Source: an uncultured Acidobacteriota bacterium | Lineage (GTDB): Bacteria; Acidobacteriota; UBA6911; CAINFC01 | DNA length: 64,000 nt | Direction: 5' to 3' | Assembly: GCA_903847975.1 (NCBI GenBank) | Contig: CAINFC010000216.1 | Coordinates: forward strand, 1-64,000 | In this document: positions 25,158-35,258 of the stretch, in pieces | Numbering within the stretch: the stretch's first letter is position 1 | How the letters are laid out: each line of letters begins with the position of its first letter | Translations under genes and position numbers: made by a program | The notes under the pieces: generated by a model | What the model saw: the letters and a program-made list of their open reading frames with translations, nothing else | Told to the model about the DNA's origin: nothing | Databases searched by the model: none

Positions 25158-26396
25158 ATGATCAAGAAGATACCCATCGAAGCGCTCCAAGTCGGGATGT
25201 ACATTCATGACCTGAACTGCAGCTGGGCCGATCACGATTTTCTGCTCAACCGTTTCCGGATCAGGGGCGAGGGGCAGATTGCCAAGATTCAGAAACTGGG
25301 AATCCGCTACCTTTATATTGACACCCAAAAGGGGGACGACTATCTGGACGCCCCGACGGAAATGGAGGTCAAAGCCGACCTGGAAAACAAGCTCCTGGCC
25401 ACCGTGCAGGCCTCCGGCGCCGTCCCGCGCCCGGCCGCTCATCCGGAGCCCGTTTCCATCCGCGTGGAGATGGCCCGGGCGCAGAAGGTCCAGAAGGAGG
25501 CCCTGCGGGTGGTGCACGACGTGATGATGGACGTGCGGATGGGCAGGCAGGTGGAGTCGGAAAAAGTCGCCGCCGTGGTGGGGGAGATCACCCAGTCCAT
25601 TTTTCGAAATCCGGATGCGCTGCTTAGCCTGTGCCGCATCAAGAAGAAGGATACCTATACCTTCGAGCATTGCGTGAGCGTCTGCGCTCTGCTCACCTCC
25701 TTTGCCTGCTCTCTCGGCATGGACCAGAAGAGCATTCAGGATGCCGGAATCGGCGGCCTGATTCATGACCTGGGGAAAATGATGGTCCCGGATGAAATCC
25801 TCAACAAGCCGGGGAGGCTGACCGAACCGGAATTCGAAATCGTAAAAGGCCATGTGAATTTCGGCAGGGATTGCCTGATCGGGGCCGAGCACATCAGCCC
25901 CCTCGCCATGGAAGTGACTTCCGAGCACCACGAGCGCTACGACGGTACCGGGTACCCGAAGAACCTGTGCGGCAACGAAATTTCCATGCTGGGGCGAATG
26001 GCGGCGATCGTCGATGTTTACGATGCCATTACTTCCGACCGGGTGTACCACAAAGGAATCGCGCCGCACGAAGCCATCCGCAAGCTGTATGAGTGGAGCA
26101 CCCAGCACTTCGAGCCGAGCCTGGTGGAGAATTTCATACGGGTGGTGGGGATCTATCCGACGGGGTCGGTGGTAACCCTGAAGTCCGGCAGGGTGGGCGT
26201 GGTGATTACCCACCGCCAGGATGACCTGCTGCACCCGGTTTTGCGGATCATCTACGATTACCGGCGCGAAGCCCGGGTGCCGCCTTTCAGCCTGGACCTC
26301 GCCGGCCGCGCGGCCCGGGAGCAGGAGGAGTCGATTGTCGGGCTCAACGAGGAGATCGTCCAGCAGCTGGAAATCCATCCGATGGACTATCTCTGA
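25158..26396 (+). CDS. HD-GYP domain protein with N-terminal DUF3391
   Basis: Probable cyclic-di-GMP phosphodiesterase of 412 residues. The first 110 or so residues (IPIEALQVGMYIHDLNCSW...) match the DUF3391 domain that commonly precedes HD-GYP. The catalytic domain shows HCVSVCAL, HDLGKMMVPDEIL, EHHERYDGTGYP and DVYDAITSDRVYH, so the HD and GYP signatures are both intact. No TM segment is present, hence cytoplasmic. Start ATG 25158 is preferred over the longer frame at 25008, which overlaps sthA. It may share a transcript with sthA. A PilZ-domain fusion protein, a potential c-di-GMP receptor, is encoded at 58599-59753. Confidence 0.93.
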   Translation: MIKKIPIEALQVGMYIHDLNCSWADHDFLLNRFRIRGEGQIAKIQKLGIRYLYIDTQKGDDYLDAPTEMEVKADLENKLLATVQASGAVPRPAAHPEPVSIRVEMARAQKVQKEALRVVHDVMMDVRMGRQVESEKVAAVVGEITQSIFRNPDALLSLCRIKKKDTYTFEHCVSVCALLTSFACSLGMDQKSIQDAGIGGLIHDLGKMMVPDEILNKPGRLTEPEFEIVKGHVNFGRDCLIGAEHISPLAMEVTSEHHERYDGTGYPKNLCGNEISMLGRMAAIVDVYDAITSDRVYHKGIAPHEAIRKLYEWSTQHFEPSLVENFIRVVGIYPTGSVVTLKSGRVGVVITHRQDDLLHPVLRIIYDYRREARVPPFSLDLAGRAAREQEESIVGLNEEIVQQLEIHPMDYL

Positions 26397-26498
26397 GGGG
26401 TTCGAATAAAGTCTTGAATCGATCCGTAACGATCTCGCACACGAAATCTGTATGGAGTTCAAGCTTTAGCTTGGGTGGCGCAAACTGAATCCTTTTAT

Positions 26499-26548
26499 AT
26501 TCTGGATTCTGACTTCTGACTTCTGGCTTCCTGTTTTTCGGACTTTTT
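26499..26548. repeat. Degenerate TTCTG 7-mer repeat
   Basis: About five successive 7-mers of the form (A/C)TTCTG(A/G)(C/T) end in CTTCCTGTTTTTC. A very similar run with the same ending occurs at 54547-54604. Confidence 0.7.
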
Positions 26549-26610
26549 ACCCCTTCATCCTCTCTGATCTTTTCACAGGAAGGAGAGAAGGTCAGGAAGC
26601 AAGGAGGAGG
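26549..26610. repeat. Intergenic purine/pyrimidine repeat, copy 1
   Basis: The purine-rich arm (26574-26602) aligns over about 29 nt with arms at 45439, 58553 and 61431; the shared pattern is ACAGGAAG, then GGAAG, then GGGAAGAAA-like blocks. The left pyrimidine arm is degenerate in this copy. It lies between convergent genes. Confidence 0.6.
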
Positions 26611-26686
26611 CAGTCAGGTCTGCCCTGACAAGGACCGGGACCGTCGGCCGGACCATCCTCGCCAAACCCCGTCGATTCCCGGTGCG

Positions 26687-28069
26687 CTAGGACAGATCCC
26701 GGCGGTCGGCGGTGTCGGAAAAAAACTCCCGGTGCAGATGATTGACCGTTTCGTCCACGGCCTGCTCCTCGATTACGAAGCTGAGGTTGATCTCCGAGGC
26801 TCCCTGGGAAATCATGTTGATGCTGGTATTGCCGAGCGCCTTGAAGACCCGGGCGGTAATGCCGGGCATGTTCCGTAGGTTCTCCCCCACCACGCAGACA
26901 ATGGCTTTGGACGGGCTGATGGTGACCGTGGAAAAGACGCTCAGCTCCCGGGCGATCTCCTCCAGATTTTTCCCTGAATCGATGGTCACCGAAACGCTCA
27001 CTTCCGAGGTGGCCACGGTGTGAACCACCGTCTGGTACTTGTGAAAAACATCGAAGACGCTTTCCAGGAATCCGTGCGCCAGGAACATGCGGGTGGAGAC
27101 GATGTTGACCAGGATGATCCCTTCCTTGTAAGCGATCGACTTGATGGACCCGGGCGAGGAGGCCAGGGCTTTGGGAAGAATCAGCGTGCCGGCGGAGTCG
27201 GGCCGGTGGGAATTCAGGACCCGCACCGGGATCTTTTTCTGGACCGCCGGCAGAATGGTGCTGGGGTGCAGAACCCGGGCTCCGAAATAGGCCAGCTCGG
27301 AGGCCTCGCTGAAGGTCATTTCCCGAATATTCCTGGCGGAAGGGACGACGGTCGGGTCGGCGGTAAGAATGCCGTCCGTGTCGGTCCAGATCTGCAACTC
27401 CTCGGCATCCAGCAGGGAAGCGAAAATGGCCGCGGAATAATCCGATCCGCCCCGGCCGATGGTGGTGGTCAGCCCGTCTTCGGTCGATCCGATAAATCCC
27501 TGGGTTACCACGCAGCGGCACCGGGAAAAGAGCGGGCGCACCTCCCTGTCGAGCCGCTCCTGGCTTTTTTCGAAGAGGGGCACCGCCGAAGTGAAGGAGG
27601 CATCGGTAATCAGGCAGTGCCGGGCATCGACCAGGGCCGAGTCCACGCCGAGGGTTTCCAGAAAAGCCGAGAAAATCAGCGAGGAAGACCGCTCCCCGAA
27701 GGAGGCGATATAGTCTTTGGCCCGCGGGGTCAGCTCCTTGGTCACGGCGATGGCATTGGCAAAGGTCTCCAGGCGGCGGAACCACTCCTCGAGGTTGTAT
27801 TCGGCCAGGCGGTGCTGGGGTCTTCCTGCCAGGAGCTCCTCGGCCAGCTGCAGATGCCTCTGCTTCAGCGATTCGACGGCGGCAAGAACCTCGCCGACAT
27901 CCCCCGATTCCGCCGTTCCTGCCAGGCCTAAAAGCGCATTCGTAACTCCGGCGCAGGCGGACAGAACCACCAGGACGGGGCGGTCCGTTTCCCGGGTGAC
28001 GATCCCGGCAACCCGCCGCATGGCGGTGGCATCCTGGACCGAAGTGCCTCCGAATTTCTGAACGATCAT
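26687..28069 (-). CDS. lysC: Aspartate kinase
   Basis: Phosphorylates L-aspartate, the first step towards lysine, threonine and methionine. The 460-residue protein has the KFGGTSV start, FGERSSS substrate region, [13 protein letters not shown] loop and [12 protein letters not shown] motif, followed by two C-terminal ACT domains that usually bind the feedback inhibitor. Length and domain order fit the monofunctional LysC type; no homoserine dehydrogenase is fused. ATG 28069 has GAGAGGAA upstream; the longer frame to 28132 runs into the divergent promoter region shared with purL. The gene stands alone in its unit. Confidence 0.95.
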   Translation of the reverse strand: MIVQKFGGTSVQDATAMRRVAGIVTRETDRPVLVVLSACAGVTNALLGLAGTAESGDVGEVLAAVESLKQRHLQLAEELLAGRPQHRLAEYNLEEWFRRLETFANAIAVTKELTPRAKDYIASFGERSSSLIFSAFLETLGVDSALVDARHCLITDASFTSAVPLFEKSQERLDREVRPLFSRCRCVVTQGFIGSTEDGLTTTIGRGGSDYSAAIFASLLDAEELQIWTDTDGILTADPTVVPSARNIREMTFSEASELAYFGARVLHPSTILPAVQKKIPVRVLNSHRPDSAGTLILPKALASSPGSIKSIAYKEGIILVNIVSTRMFLAHGFLESVFDVFHKYQTVVHTVATSEVSVSVTIDSGKNLEEIARELSVFSTVTISPSKAIVCVVGENLRNMPGITARVFKALGNTSINMISQGASEINLSFVIEEQAVDETVNHLHREFFSDTADRRDLS

Positions 28070-28227
28070 ATGATTTCCTCTCCTGATCCCGCTGACCGTG
28101 GAATGGTAAGCGGACCAGGCGCATTCTGTCAATAGCGGTTTTCCTCCTTCCGCGCCTGTCTTGACATCCGTACCCCCGGCTCCTAAAATTGGACCTTGCG
28201 ACCGCCTCAGGACAACAAGGAGAATTC

Positions 28228-31200
28228 ATGAGCCGTGTCTACCGGATTTTTGCCGAAAAAAAGCCGGGCTTCGACGTGGAAGCCGGAGCCGTCTTCCCGG
28301 ACCTGAAAGAAAACCTGGGTATTTCCGGGTTGCAGAGGGTCCGGATTTTGCATCGCTATGATGTGGAAGGGATTACGGGGGAGGAATACCTCGGAGCACG
28401 CTGGGTGGTGTTCGGAGAGCCGACCGTCGACCTCCTGCGGGAGGAAACATTTCTTCCGCCGCTGGGATCGCGGGTCCTGGCTGTGGAGTACCTGCCCGGA
28501 CAATACGACCAGCGCGCCGATTCCGCGGCTCAATGCCTGCAGATCCTTTCCCACCGCGAGCGTCCGGAGGTCCGTTCGGCCCGACTGCTGGTCCTGGAAG
28601 GGGACATTTCCGATGCCGATTTCCGGAAAATAAAGGAATACTGCATCAATCCGGTGGAGTCGCGCCAAGCCGGAGAAGAAAAGCCCCGGACGCTGGAGAC
28701 CAGGGTGGAGCCCCCCTCGGAGGTGGAGATTCTGCACGGCTTCACCGAAGCCGGCGGAGAGGCGCTGGAAAGGATGCACCGCAGGCTCGGGCTGGCCATG
28801 TCCCTGGAGGACCTGGAGTTCTGCCGCGGCTATTTTTGCCGGGAGGAAAAGCGCGATCCCACCCTCACGGAAATACGCGTTCTGGATACTTACTGGTCCG
28901 ACCATTGCCGGCACACCACCTTCCTGAGCCGGATCAGTGAGGTTGATATCGAGCCCGGCCCTTTCGCCTCCCTCCTGGAAAGCGCGCTGGGGCAGGTGAG
29001 GGAAGCGCAGAAAAGAATTTCCCCGGAGGATTCCGGCGAGCTGTCGCTGATGAGGATCGCCACCCTGGCCATGAAGGAAATGCGCCGGGACGGACTCCTG
29101 GAGGATGTGGACCTTTCGGCGGAGGTCAATGCCTGCTGCATACGCGTCGAAGCGGAGGTCGACGGCCGGAAAGAGCCCTGGCTGGTTCTTTTCAAGAACG
29201 AAACCCACAACCATCCCACGGAAATCGAGCCGTTTGGCGGGGCAGCCACCTGCCTGGGCGGGGCGATCCGCGACCCGCTTTCCGGAAGGGCCTATGTCTA
29301 CCAGGCCATGCGCGTCACGGGCAGCGGCGACCCCAGGGTCCCCGTTTCGGAAACCCTGCCCGGCAAGCTGCCGCAAAGCACCATCACCCGGGGCGCTGCG
29401 GCCGGCTTCAGCTCCTACGGCAATCAGATCGGCCTGGCCACCGGCCAGGTGGTCGAACTCTACGACCCCGGGTACATTGCCAAGCGGATGGAGATCGGCG
29501 CCGTCCTGGGGGCGGCGCCGGCGCAAAATGTCGTTCGTTCGGAACCCGAGCCGGGGGATCGCGTCATCCTTCTGGGCGGCCGGACCGGCCGGGACGGCTG
29601 CGGGGGGGCCACCGGCTCCAGCAAGGCACACACGGAAGAGTCGCTGCTGACCTGCGGGGCGGAAGTGCAGAAAGGGAATCCGCCCACCGAGCGGAAACTG
29701 CAGAGATTGTTCCGCAAGCCGCAGGTCAGCCGGATGATCAAGCGGTGCAACGATTTCGGCGCCGGAGGCGTATCCGTCGCTCTCGGAGAGCTGGCCGACG
29801 GGCTGGAAATCGACCTGAGCGCCGTTCCGCGGAAGTATGAGGGGCTGGACGGCACAGAGCTGGCTATTTCCGAGTCCCAGGAACGTATGGCGGTCGTGAT
29901 TGCACCCGGTAACCTCCGCGATTTTCTGGCGGCGGCGGCGGAAGAAAACCTGGAAGCGACGGCCGTGGCTCAAATCACTGCCGAGCCCCGGTTGAAAATG
30001 AGGTGGCAGGATCGCCCCATCGTCGATTTAAGCCGGGCCTTTCTCAACACCAACGGCGTGCAGCAGACGGCCCGGGTCCGCATCCGCGCGCCGCGCCCGG
30101 AGGAAAGCTATTTCCGGGGGGGCGCCGGGATTTCCCCGCACGGATCCGCCGCAGAGCTGAAAGCCGCGTGGCTGGCCAACCTGAGCCGGCTCCTGACCTG
30201 CTGCCAGAAAGGGTTGGCGGAAAGATTCGACAGCACCATCGGAGCCGGGACCATTCTTCTTCCATTCGGAGGCAGCCGGCAGTGGACTCCCGAGGAGGGA
30301 ATGGCCGCCCGGATCCCCGTCCTGGAAGGGGAAACGGATACGGCGACGCTGATGTCCTTCGGATACAATCCCGTTCTGGCCCGCTGGAGTCCCTTCCATG
30401 GGGCCGTCTACGCGATTGTCGAGGCGGTGGCCAAAACGGTTGCCATGGGCGGGAGCCACCGCGGAATCCGCCTCAGTTTGCAGGAGTACTTCGAGAAGCC
30501 CGGAAAAAATCCCGACGCCTGGGGAAAGCCTTTTGCGGCCCTGCTGGGGGCTTACCATGCCCAGAAAGAGCTGGGAATTGCCGCCATCGGGGGCAAGGAC
30601 AGCATGTCGGGCACATTCCAGGAGCTGGTGGTGCCGCCCACCCTGGTGGCATTTGCCGTGAGCTCTGTCCGGGCCGGCCGGGTGCACTCTGCGGAATTCA
30701 AGGAAGCAGGCAGCCGGGTGATCTGCGTTCCCCTGGTCCGGGACGCGCAGGACATGCCCCGCTGGGAGAGCCTGCACCGCTCTTATGACCGGGTGCATGC
30801 CCTGATGGCCGAAGGGCGGATTCGCTCTGCCCGTTCCGTCCGGCATGGCGGGATTGCGGAAGCGGTGTCAACAATGTGCTTCGGCAACTGGGTCGGCTTC
30901 TCTTTCGATTCCTCCTTTCCGGCGGAAGAGCTTTTCCGGCCCGATTACGGATTTCTGCTGCTGGAAGTGGCGCCCTCCTTCGATCCGGCTTCCATGGCCG
31001 GCGGACTGCTGTGGCGCGAAGTCGGGATGACCGTGGCGGAGCCGGTCCTCCGCTTCGGCGATATGAAGATTTGCCTGGAGGAGGCATTGCAGTGCTGGAG
31101 GGCACCCCTGGAAAAAGTATTTCCCGTGGAAGCTCCGGCGGAAGGGCCGCCGCCCCAAGCCTATTGCTATCCGCAAGAGAAAGTGCGCCGGGCCGGGATC

Positions 31201-32007
31201 CGGACGGTTCACCCGCAGGTATTCATGCCGGTATTCCCGGGGACCAACTGCGAAGTGGACACCGAGCGGGCCTTCCGCAGGGCCGGCGGGCGGGTCCGGA
31301 CTGCGGTCTTTCGCAACCTGCACCCCCCGGAAATCGAAGAGAGCCTGGCGGAAATGGTCCGTCAGATCCGGCAGGCGCAGATTCTTGTCCTCCCCGGGGG
31401 CTTCAGCGCCGGGGATGAACCGGAAGGCTCCGGGAAATTCATCGGGGCCGTCTTCCGCAATCCGGCGGTCCGGGAGGCGGTCGGCCACCTGCTGCAGGAG
31501 CGGGACGGGTTGATCCTGGGGATCTGCAACGGATTCCAGGCTCTCGTCAAGCTGGGCCTCCTGCCCTACGGAGAAATCCGCGACCTGGGGCCGGAGGATC
31601 CCACGCTCACCTATAACCGGATCGGCCGTCACGTGTCCTGCATGGTCCGGACCCGGATTGCCTCCACGCTTTCGCCCTGGCTCGGGAAGCGCAGGGTCGG
31701 GGACATCCATATCATCCCGGTTTCCCACGGGGAAGGGAGATTTGCGGCCAATCCGGAATGGCTGGAGCGCCTGGCGGCCCGGGGACAGATCGCCACGCAG
31801 TATGTGGATCTGCAGGGTGTGCCCACCTGTGAGGGCCTCTTTAATCCCAACGGATCGGCGGGCGCCGTCGAGGGGATCACCAGTCCGGACGGCCGTGTGT
31901 TCGGCAAAATGGGGCATTCGGAGCGGATCGGGCCCTACGTGGCCTCGAACGTCCCCGGGGAAAAGGACCAGCAGATTTTTGAAGCCGGGATCGAGTATTT
32001 CCTTTAG
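28228..32007 (+). CDS. purL: Phosphoribosylformylglycinamidine synthase, single-chain
   Basis: Purine biosynthesis enzyme of 1259 residues that converts FGAR and glutamine to FGAM. It is the long form with N-terminal PurS-like and linker regions, two AIRS-like synthetase halves (the first with FKNETHNHPTEIEPFGG), and a C-terminal class-I glutamine amidotransferase (FPGTNCEVDTERAF; Cys in LGICNGFQALVKLG). The length and early divergence resemble the clostridial/Bacteroides clade of large PurL rather than E. coli. ATG 28228 follows AAGGAG. No other pur gene is adjacent. The esterase gene starts 27 bp downstream. Confidence 0.95.
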   Translation: MSRVYRIFAEKKPGFDVEAGAVFPDLKENLGISGLQRVRILHRYDVEGITGEEYLGARWVVFGEPTVDLLREETFLPPLGSRVLAVEYLPGQYDQRADSAAQCLQILSHRERPEVRSARLLVLEGDISDADFRKIKEYCINPVESRQAGEEKPRTLETRVEPPSEVEILHGFTEAGGEALERMHRRLGLAMSLEDLEFCRGYFCREEKRDPTLTEIRVLDTYWSDHCRHTTFLSRISEVDIEPGPFASLLESALGQVREAQKRISPEDSGELSLMRIATLAMKEMRRDGLLEDVDLSAEVNACCIRVEAEVDGRKEPWLVLFKNETHNHPTEIEPFGGAATCLGGAIRDPLSGRAYVYQAMRVTGSGDPRVPVSETLPGKLPQSTITRGAAAGFSSYGNQIGLATGQVVELYDPGYIAKRMEIGAVLGAAPAQNVVRSEPEPGDRVILLGGRTGRDGCGGATGSSKAHTEESLLTCGAEVQKGNPPTERKLQRLFRKPQVSRMIKRCNDFGAGGVSVALGELADGLEIDLSAVPRKYEGLDGTELAISESQERMAVVIAPGNLRDFLAAAAEENLEATAVAQITAEPRLKMRWQDRPIVDLSRAFLNTNGVQQTARVRIRAPRPEESYFRGGAGISPHGSAAELKAAWLANLSRLLTCCQKGLAERFDSTIGAGTILLPFGGSRQWTPEEGMAARIPVLEGETDTATLMSFGYNPVLARWSPFHGAVYAIVEAVAKTVAMGGSHRGIRLSLQEYFEKPGKNPDAWGKPFAALLGAYHAQKELGIAAIGGKDSMSGTFQELVVPPTLVAFAVSSVRAGRVHSAEFKEAGSRVICVPLVRDAQDMPRWESLHRSYDRVHALMAEGRIRSARSVRHGGIAEAVSTMCFGNWVGFSFDSSFPAEELFRPDYGFLLLEVAPSFDPASMAGGLLWREVGMTVAEPVLRFGDMKICLEEALQCWRAPLEKVFPVEAPAEGPPPQAYCYPQEKVRRAGIRTVHPQVFMPVFPGTNCEVDTERAFRRAGGRVRTAVFRNLHPPEIEESLAEMVRQIRQAQILVLPGGFSAGDEPEGSGKFIGAVFRNPAVREAVGHLLQERDGLILGICNGFQALVKLGLLPYGEIRDLGPEDPTLTYNRIGRHVSCMVRTRIASTLSPWLGKRRVGDIHIIPVSHGEGRFAANPEWLERLAARGQIATQYVDLQGVPTCEGLFNPNGSAGAVEGITSPDGRVFGKMGHSERIGPYVASNVPGEKDQQIFEAGIEYFL

Positions 32008-32034
32008 TACAAACTTTCCTTCGGAGAAAAAACC

Positions 32035-32931
32035 ATGGCACACCGGTTCTGTTTCGCCGCCTTTCTGATACTTGTCCTGGCGGCAAAGGCCTTTCCTCAA
32101 AACCAGCCGCGCGATCCTTTCCCCCTCTGGCCGGAGGGCGCTCCGGGAGCGCTCGGGAAAGAAGATAAGGATATCCCGACGCTGTCCCCTTATTTCGCCA
32201 ATCCCTCCAAGGCAACCGGGGCTGCCGTGCTGATATGTCCGGGCGGCGGGTACGGGGCGCTGGCGCCCCACGAGGGGCGGGATTATGCCCTGTGGCTGAA
32301 CGAGCAGGGGATCGCCGGCTTTGTCCTGAAATACCGTCTGGGCTCGAACGGCTATCGCCATCCGGTCATGCTGCAGGATGTCAGCCGGGCCATGCGAACC
32401 ATTCGCTCCCGCGCTGCCGAGTGGAAGCTTGATTCCGGGAGAATCGGGGTGATGGGCTCTTCTGCCGGGGGTCACCTGGCGTCCACGCTACTGACCCACT
32501 TCGACGGCGGAAACCCGGGAGCAGCCGATCCGGTGGAGCGCGTCAGCTCGCGTCCGGACATGGGCATCCTGATGTACGCGGTCATAAGCATGGCGGATCC
32601 CAACGCCCACGCCGGCTCAAGAAAAAACCTGCTGGGGGAAAACCCCTCGCCGGAGCGGATCGAATCCCTTTCCAACGAGAAGCAGGTCACCCGGAACACT
32701 CCGCCCACCTTCCTGTTTCATACCGTGGAGGATCCGGGTGTCAAAGTGGAAAACAGCCTGGACTTCGCATATGCCCTGCGCCGCAACGGGGTTCCCTTCG
32801 CGCTGCACCTGTATACCCGGGGGCCGCATGGCATCGGGCTGGGAACCCGGCAGTGGGATCCGGAAGCCCGGCATCCCTGGACGGCCCAGTGCCTGCTGTG
32901 GCTGAAGGAGCAGGGCTTCCTCGGCAAATAG
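32035..32931 (+). CDS. Exported alpha/beta hydrolase (BD-FAE/acetylxylan esterase-like)
   Basis: Secreted esterase-like protein of 298 residues with a Sec signal peptide at 1-21 (FCFAAFLILVLAAKAFPQ). The oxyanion-loop CPGGGYGALAPHEG and nucleophile GSSAGGHLAS motifs mark the hormone-sensitive-lipase-like esterase group that deacylates plant polysaccharides. The catalytic His lies in GPHGIGLG. GGAG precedes the ATG by 8 nt. It follows purL on the same strand, but a functional link is not apparent. It fits the carbohydrate-degrading theme of nearby sulfatase and glycosidase genes. Confidence 0.88.
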   Translation: MAHRFCFAAFLILVLAAKAFPQNQPRDPFPLWPEGAPGALGKEDKDIPTLSPYFANPSKATGAAVLICPGGGYGALAPHEGRDYALWLNEQGIAGFVLKYRLGSNGYRHPVMLQDVSRAMRTIRSRAAEWKLDSGRIGVMGSSAGGHLASTLLTHFDGGNPGAADPVERVSSRPDMGILMYAVISMADPNAHAGSRKNLLGENPSPERIESLSNEKQVTRNTPPTFLFHTVEDPGVKVENSLDFAYALRRNGVPFALHLYTRGPHGIGLGTRQWDPEARHPWTAQCLLWLKEQGFLGK

Positions 32932-32958
32932 CCGGGTGGAGGGGGGAAGGGATTTCGC

Positions 32959-33891
32959 TCAGCTTCTCCAGGGGCGGGTGCGGTTCAGGCCGGCCAGCGT
33001 GGTGCGCAGAATTTCCGCGTCTTCCTGGATTTCGAAGTCGAACATGCCTGCCAGGATGTGGTCCGCCCCGTTTTCAAAGGCGTAGCGGAAGGCATCCTTG
33101 GGAGGGATGGCTCCGGCGGCCATCACCTTGAAGGCAATCCACGGCTTGGTCACGTTCTTCATCAGTTCGATGGTCGCCTCGGGATCGCTGCACCAGTACC
33201 CCGGGTTCTCGGCGTAGGGGCCCTTGATCTGTCCTGGCTTGGGGCCGCTCGGGTACTTGTGGTGGTGAAAGGTCTTGATGTAGAAGTCGGCCGGTATTTT
33301 CTGCTTTTCGCATTCGGCGATGACCCGCAGGTCGTGAGCCCCGACGCCGGAAGGAACGCCTTCGTCCTTGGCTACCTCCACCGCTTTGGCGATCAGGCCG
33401 ATTTTCCCGTCCGCCATGAGCTTGTCGGAATGGACGCCCCAGAGGTAAATGGCTTCACAGCCCTCCTGGATGAGCTCCCGCACCTGGGTCTTGTATTCCT
33501 CCATGTCTTCGGTGACCTTGGCGGTGGGACAAATGATCCACTGGATCTTGCCGCCCCGGGCCCGGTACTTGCGCAGCACCCCCATGGGGCGCGGGGGATT
33601 GTGCATGGATACGGTATTGATGCCGTTGGCTTCCGCCGCGGCCAGCGTCTCCATGATCTTTTCGTCGGTATTGTAATGGGCGCAGAGGTTGTAAACGTAC
33701 TTTAAATCGCGGCTGTGGGTGTAGTGGGTCAGCAGATTGCCGCCCAGGATCATCCGGCTCAGCTTGAGGTCTCCGATCTTTCCCTGCGGGAGAGTTCCTT
33801 TTTCTTCCGCAGCCGCCCGGCTGCTGCCGGAGCCCGCGCTCTGGGCAACCGCGGCGGTCAGAGTGGTTTGAAGCAGTTGGCGACGATTCAT
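32959..33891 (-). CDS. Exported TIM-barrel protein, aldo/keto-reductase-like
   Basis: Protein of 310 residues with a twin-arginine-like leader (MNRRQLLQTTLTAAVAQSA). The body (KLSRMILGGNLL, AEANGINTVSMHN, VPSGVGAHDLRVI, KPWIAFKVMAAGAIPP) suggests a TIM barrel, distantly like aldo/keto reductases. The strict NADPH-binding motif is not visible, so a catalytic call would be premature. A strong GGGAGGGAA precedes ATG 33891. It is the third gene after a sulfatase and a Gfo/Idh/MocA oxidoreductase on the same strand, 47 bp downstream of the latter. Probably involved with a periplasmic or wall-bound substrate. Confidence 0.7.
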   Translation of the reverse strand: MNRRQLLQTTLTAAVAQSAGSGSSRAAAEEKGTLPQGKIGDLKLSRMILGGNLLTHYTHSRDLKYVYNLCAHYNTDEKIMETLAAAEANGINTVSMHNPPRPMGVLRKYRARGGKIQWIICPTAKVTEDMEEYKTQVRELIQEGCEAIYLWGVHSDKLMADGKIGLIAKAVEVAKDEGVPSGVGAHDLRVIAECEKQKIPADFYIKTFHHHKYPSGPKPGQIKGPYAENPGYWCSDPEATIELMKNVTKPWIAFKVMAAGAIPPKDAFRYAFENGADHILAGMFDFEIQEDAEILRTTLAGLNRTRPWRS

Positions 33892-33938
33892 CTTTTTCCC
33901 TCCCTTAACATGGTTACTGGTTTTGTTCCGCAACGGAA

Positions 33939-35237
33939 TCAGGCGGTCCGGATCTTGCGTCGGACCGGATCGTACACCGTCCGGCGGCCCGTTTCATAGG
34001 AAGTCATGGCCATGATCACCGCCACGGCGTGCTGGAAGCCGGCTTCGATCGGCGCGTGAGGCTCCTTCCCGGTACGCAGGCACTGCAGCCAGTTCAGAAA
34101 GTGGTCGGGGTTGGGAACCGGCTTGACTTCATTATCCCCGCGGATCGGGCCTTTCTGACGATTCGGGGCCCCCTTGGCGTGGTAGGTCGGCGCGGACCAG
34201 TTCCCGAAGTCCAGCACCCCCTGGTCGCCGAAAAGCTTGCGGGTGTTGCCGAAGCCGTTGCCCAGGTTGTTGGAGCTGCTGACCAGGAAGCCTTCCGGAT
34301 AGACCCAGGTGGCCTGGATGCAGTCCGGAGAGGTGAAGCGGTGCTCGTCGTTCCAGGTGAACGTTCCTCCCAGGCAGACGCAGGAGGACGGGAATTTCGC
34401 CCCGGTGATGTAATGGACCAGGTCGATATAGTGGCTTCCATAGCCCGGAATGGGACCCTTGGAAAAGTCGTAGTAGCCGTACCAGCCCGAGTAGAGATCG
34501 GGGTGAAAGGGCCTCCATCGCGCCCCGTGCAGGAACTCCTTCCACTCCACATCCTTCTCCTGAACCGGCTTGAGATACTGGTACCAGTAAGGCCTTTCCG
34601 TGTTGCGGCATTCCTCGATGCGCGAGACCTTGCCGAAGGCGCCGCTCTTGAAAAGCTCGCGGCAGCCGACTATTTCCGGAAGGCTGCGGATCTGGGTGCC
34701 GACCTGGACCACCACCCTGGCTGCTTTGACCGCATCGTAGGCCTTCACCAGGGCATCCATTTCGCGGGCCATCGGCTTTTCGATATATATATGTTTTCCG
34801 GCCCGGGCGGCAGCCTCCAGGTGGGTGGTGTGCTGGTGGTCGCAGGAGGCGATCATCACCGCGTCGACCTCCGGGAGGGCCAGCAGGTCGCGGTAGGAGA
34901 CGAACTGCCGGGCGTCGCGGCCGAACCACTCGCGCACCTTGGCATTGGCTTCCTCGCGGGCCAGCCGCCAGGGATCGCAAACCGCGATGATTTCAAAGTT
35001 GGTCTCCTGCACGAACTTGTGGATCCCTTCCATGTGGGCATGGATGCCGCGATCCCCGCAGCCGATGATTCCGATGCGGATCCGGTCGTTGGCGCCGAGA
35101 ATCCGCCCTCCCGGGGCGGCGGTCATCAGGGAACTCGATTCCATCAGGCTTCCGGCAACCAGGCCGGTGCCGGCCGCCAGAAAGCGGCGCCGCAGCGTTG
35201 GCTCGGAGGACGGGGAGGTTTGGCTGGGATTTGACAT
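33939..35237 (-). CDS. Exported Gfo/Idh/MocA-family oxidoreductase, sulfatase-linked
   Basis: Protein of 432 residues with a Tat-type leader (LRRRFLAAGTGLVAGS) after about 15 residues. A Rossmann domain carries IRIGIIGCGDRG; EKPMAR follows as in the family's dinucleotide/substrate motif. Members use NAD(P) tightly bound, often to modify sugars, and glycosidases of a related type use NAD+ in hydrolysis. GGAG lies 7 nt before the ATG. The gene starts 21 bp after the sulfatase stop, consistent with co-transcription. The substrate is unknown. A related exported oxidoreductase is at 46615-48093. Confidence 0.87.
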   Translation of the reverse strand: MSNPSQTSPSSEPTLRRRFLAAGTGLVAGSLMESSSLMTAAPGGRILGANDRIRIGIIGCGDRGIHAHMEGIHKFVQETNFEIIAVCDPWRLAREEANAKVREWFGRDARQFVSYRDLLALPEVDAVMIASCDHQHTTHLEAAARAGKHIYIEKPMAREMDALVKAYDAVKAARVVVQVGTQIRSLPEIVGCRELFKSGAFGKVSRIEECRNTERPYWYQYLKPVQEKDVEWKEFLHGARWRPFHPDLYSGWYGYYDFSKGPIPGYGSHYIDLVHYITGAKFPSSCVCLGGTFTWNDEHRFTSPDCIQATWVYPEGFLVSSSNNLGNGFGNTRKLFGDQGVLDFGNWSAPTYHAKGAPNRQKGPIRGDNEVKPVPNPDHFLNWLQCLRTGKEPHAPIEAGFQHAVAVIMAMTSYETGRRTVYDPVRRKIRTA

Positions 35238-35258
35238 GCGATGGCTCCTTTGGCCGGA

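Larger units (their letters stand above)
26397..26686. other. Convergent intergenic region with two repeat types
   Basis: No gene is seen between the HD-GYP and aspartate kinase genes. An AAGCTTTAGCTT palindrome lies near 26462. A degenerate 7-mer run (ATTCTGG/ATTCTGA/CTTCTGA) lies at about 26499-26542 and ends in CTTCCTGTTTTTC. It is followed by a purine-rich repeat described separately. Confidence 0.6.

Noticed and set aside
26397-26420. tRNA-like GGTTCGAATA segment after the HD-GYP gene
   Set aside because: Only a T-loop-like string is present; no cloverleaf arms can be drawn around it.
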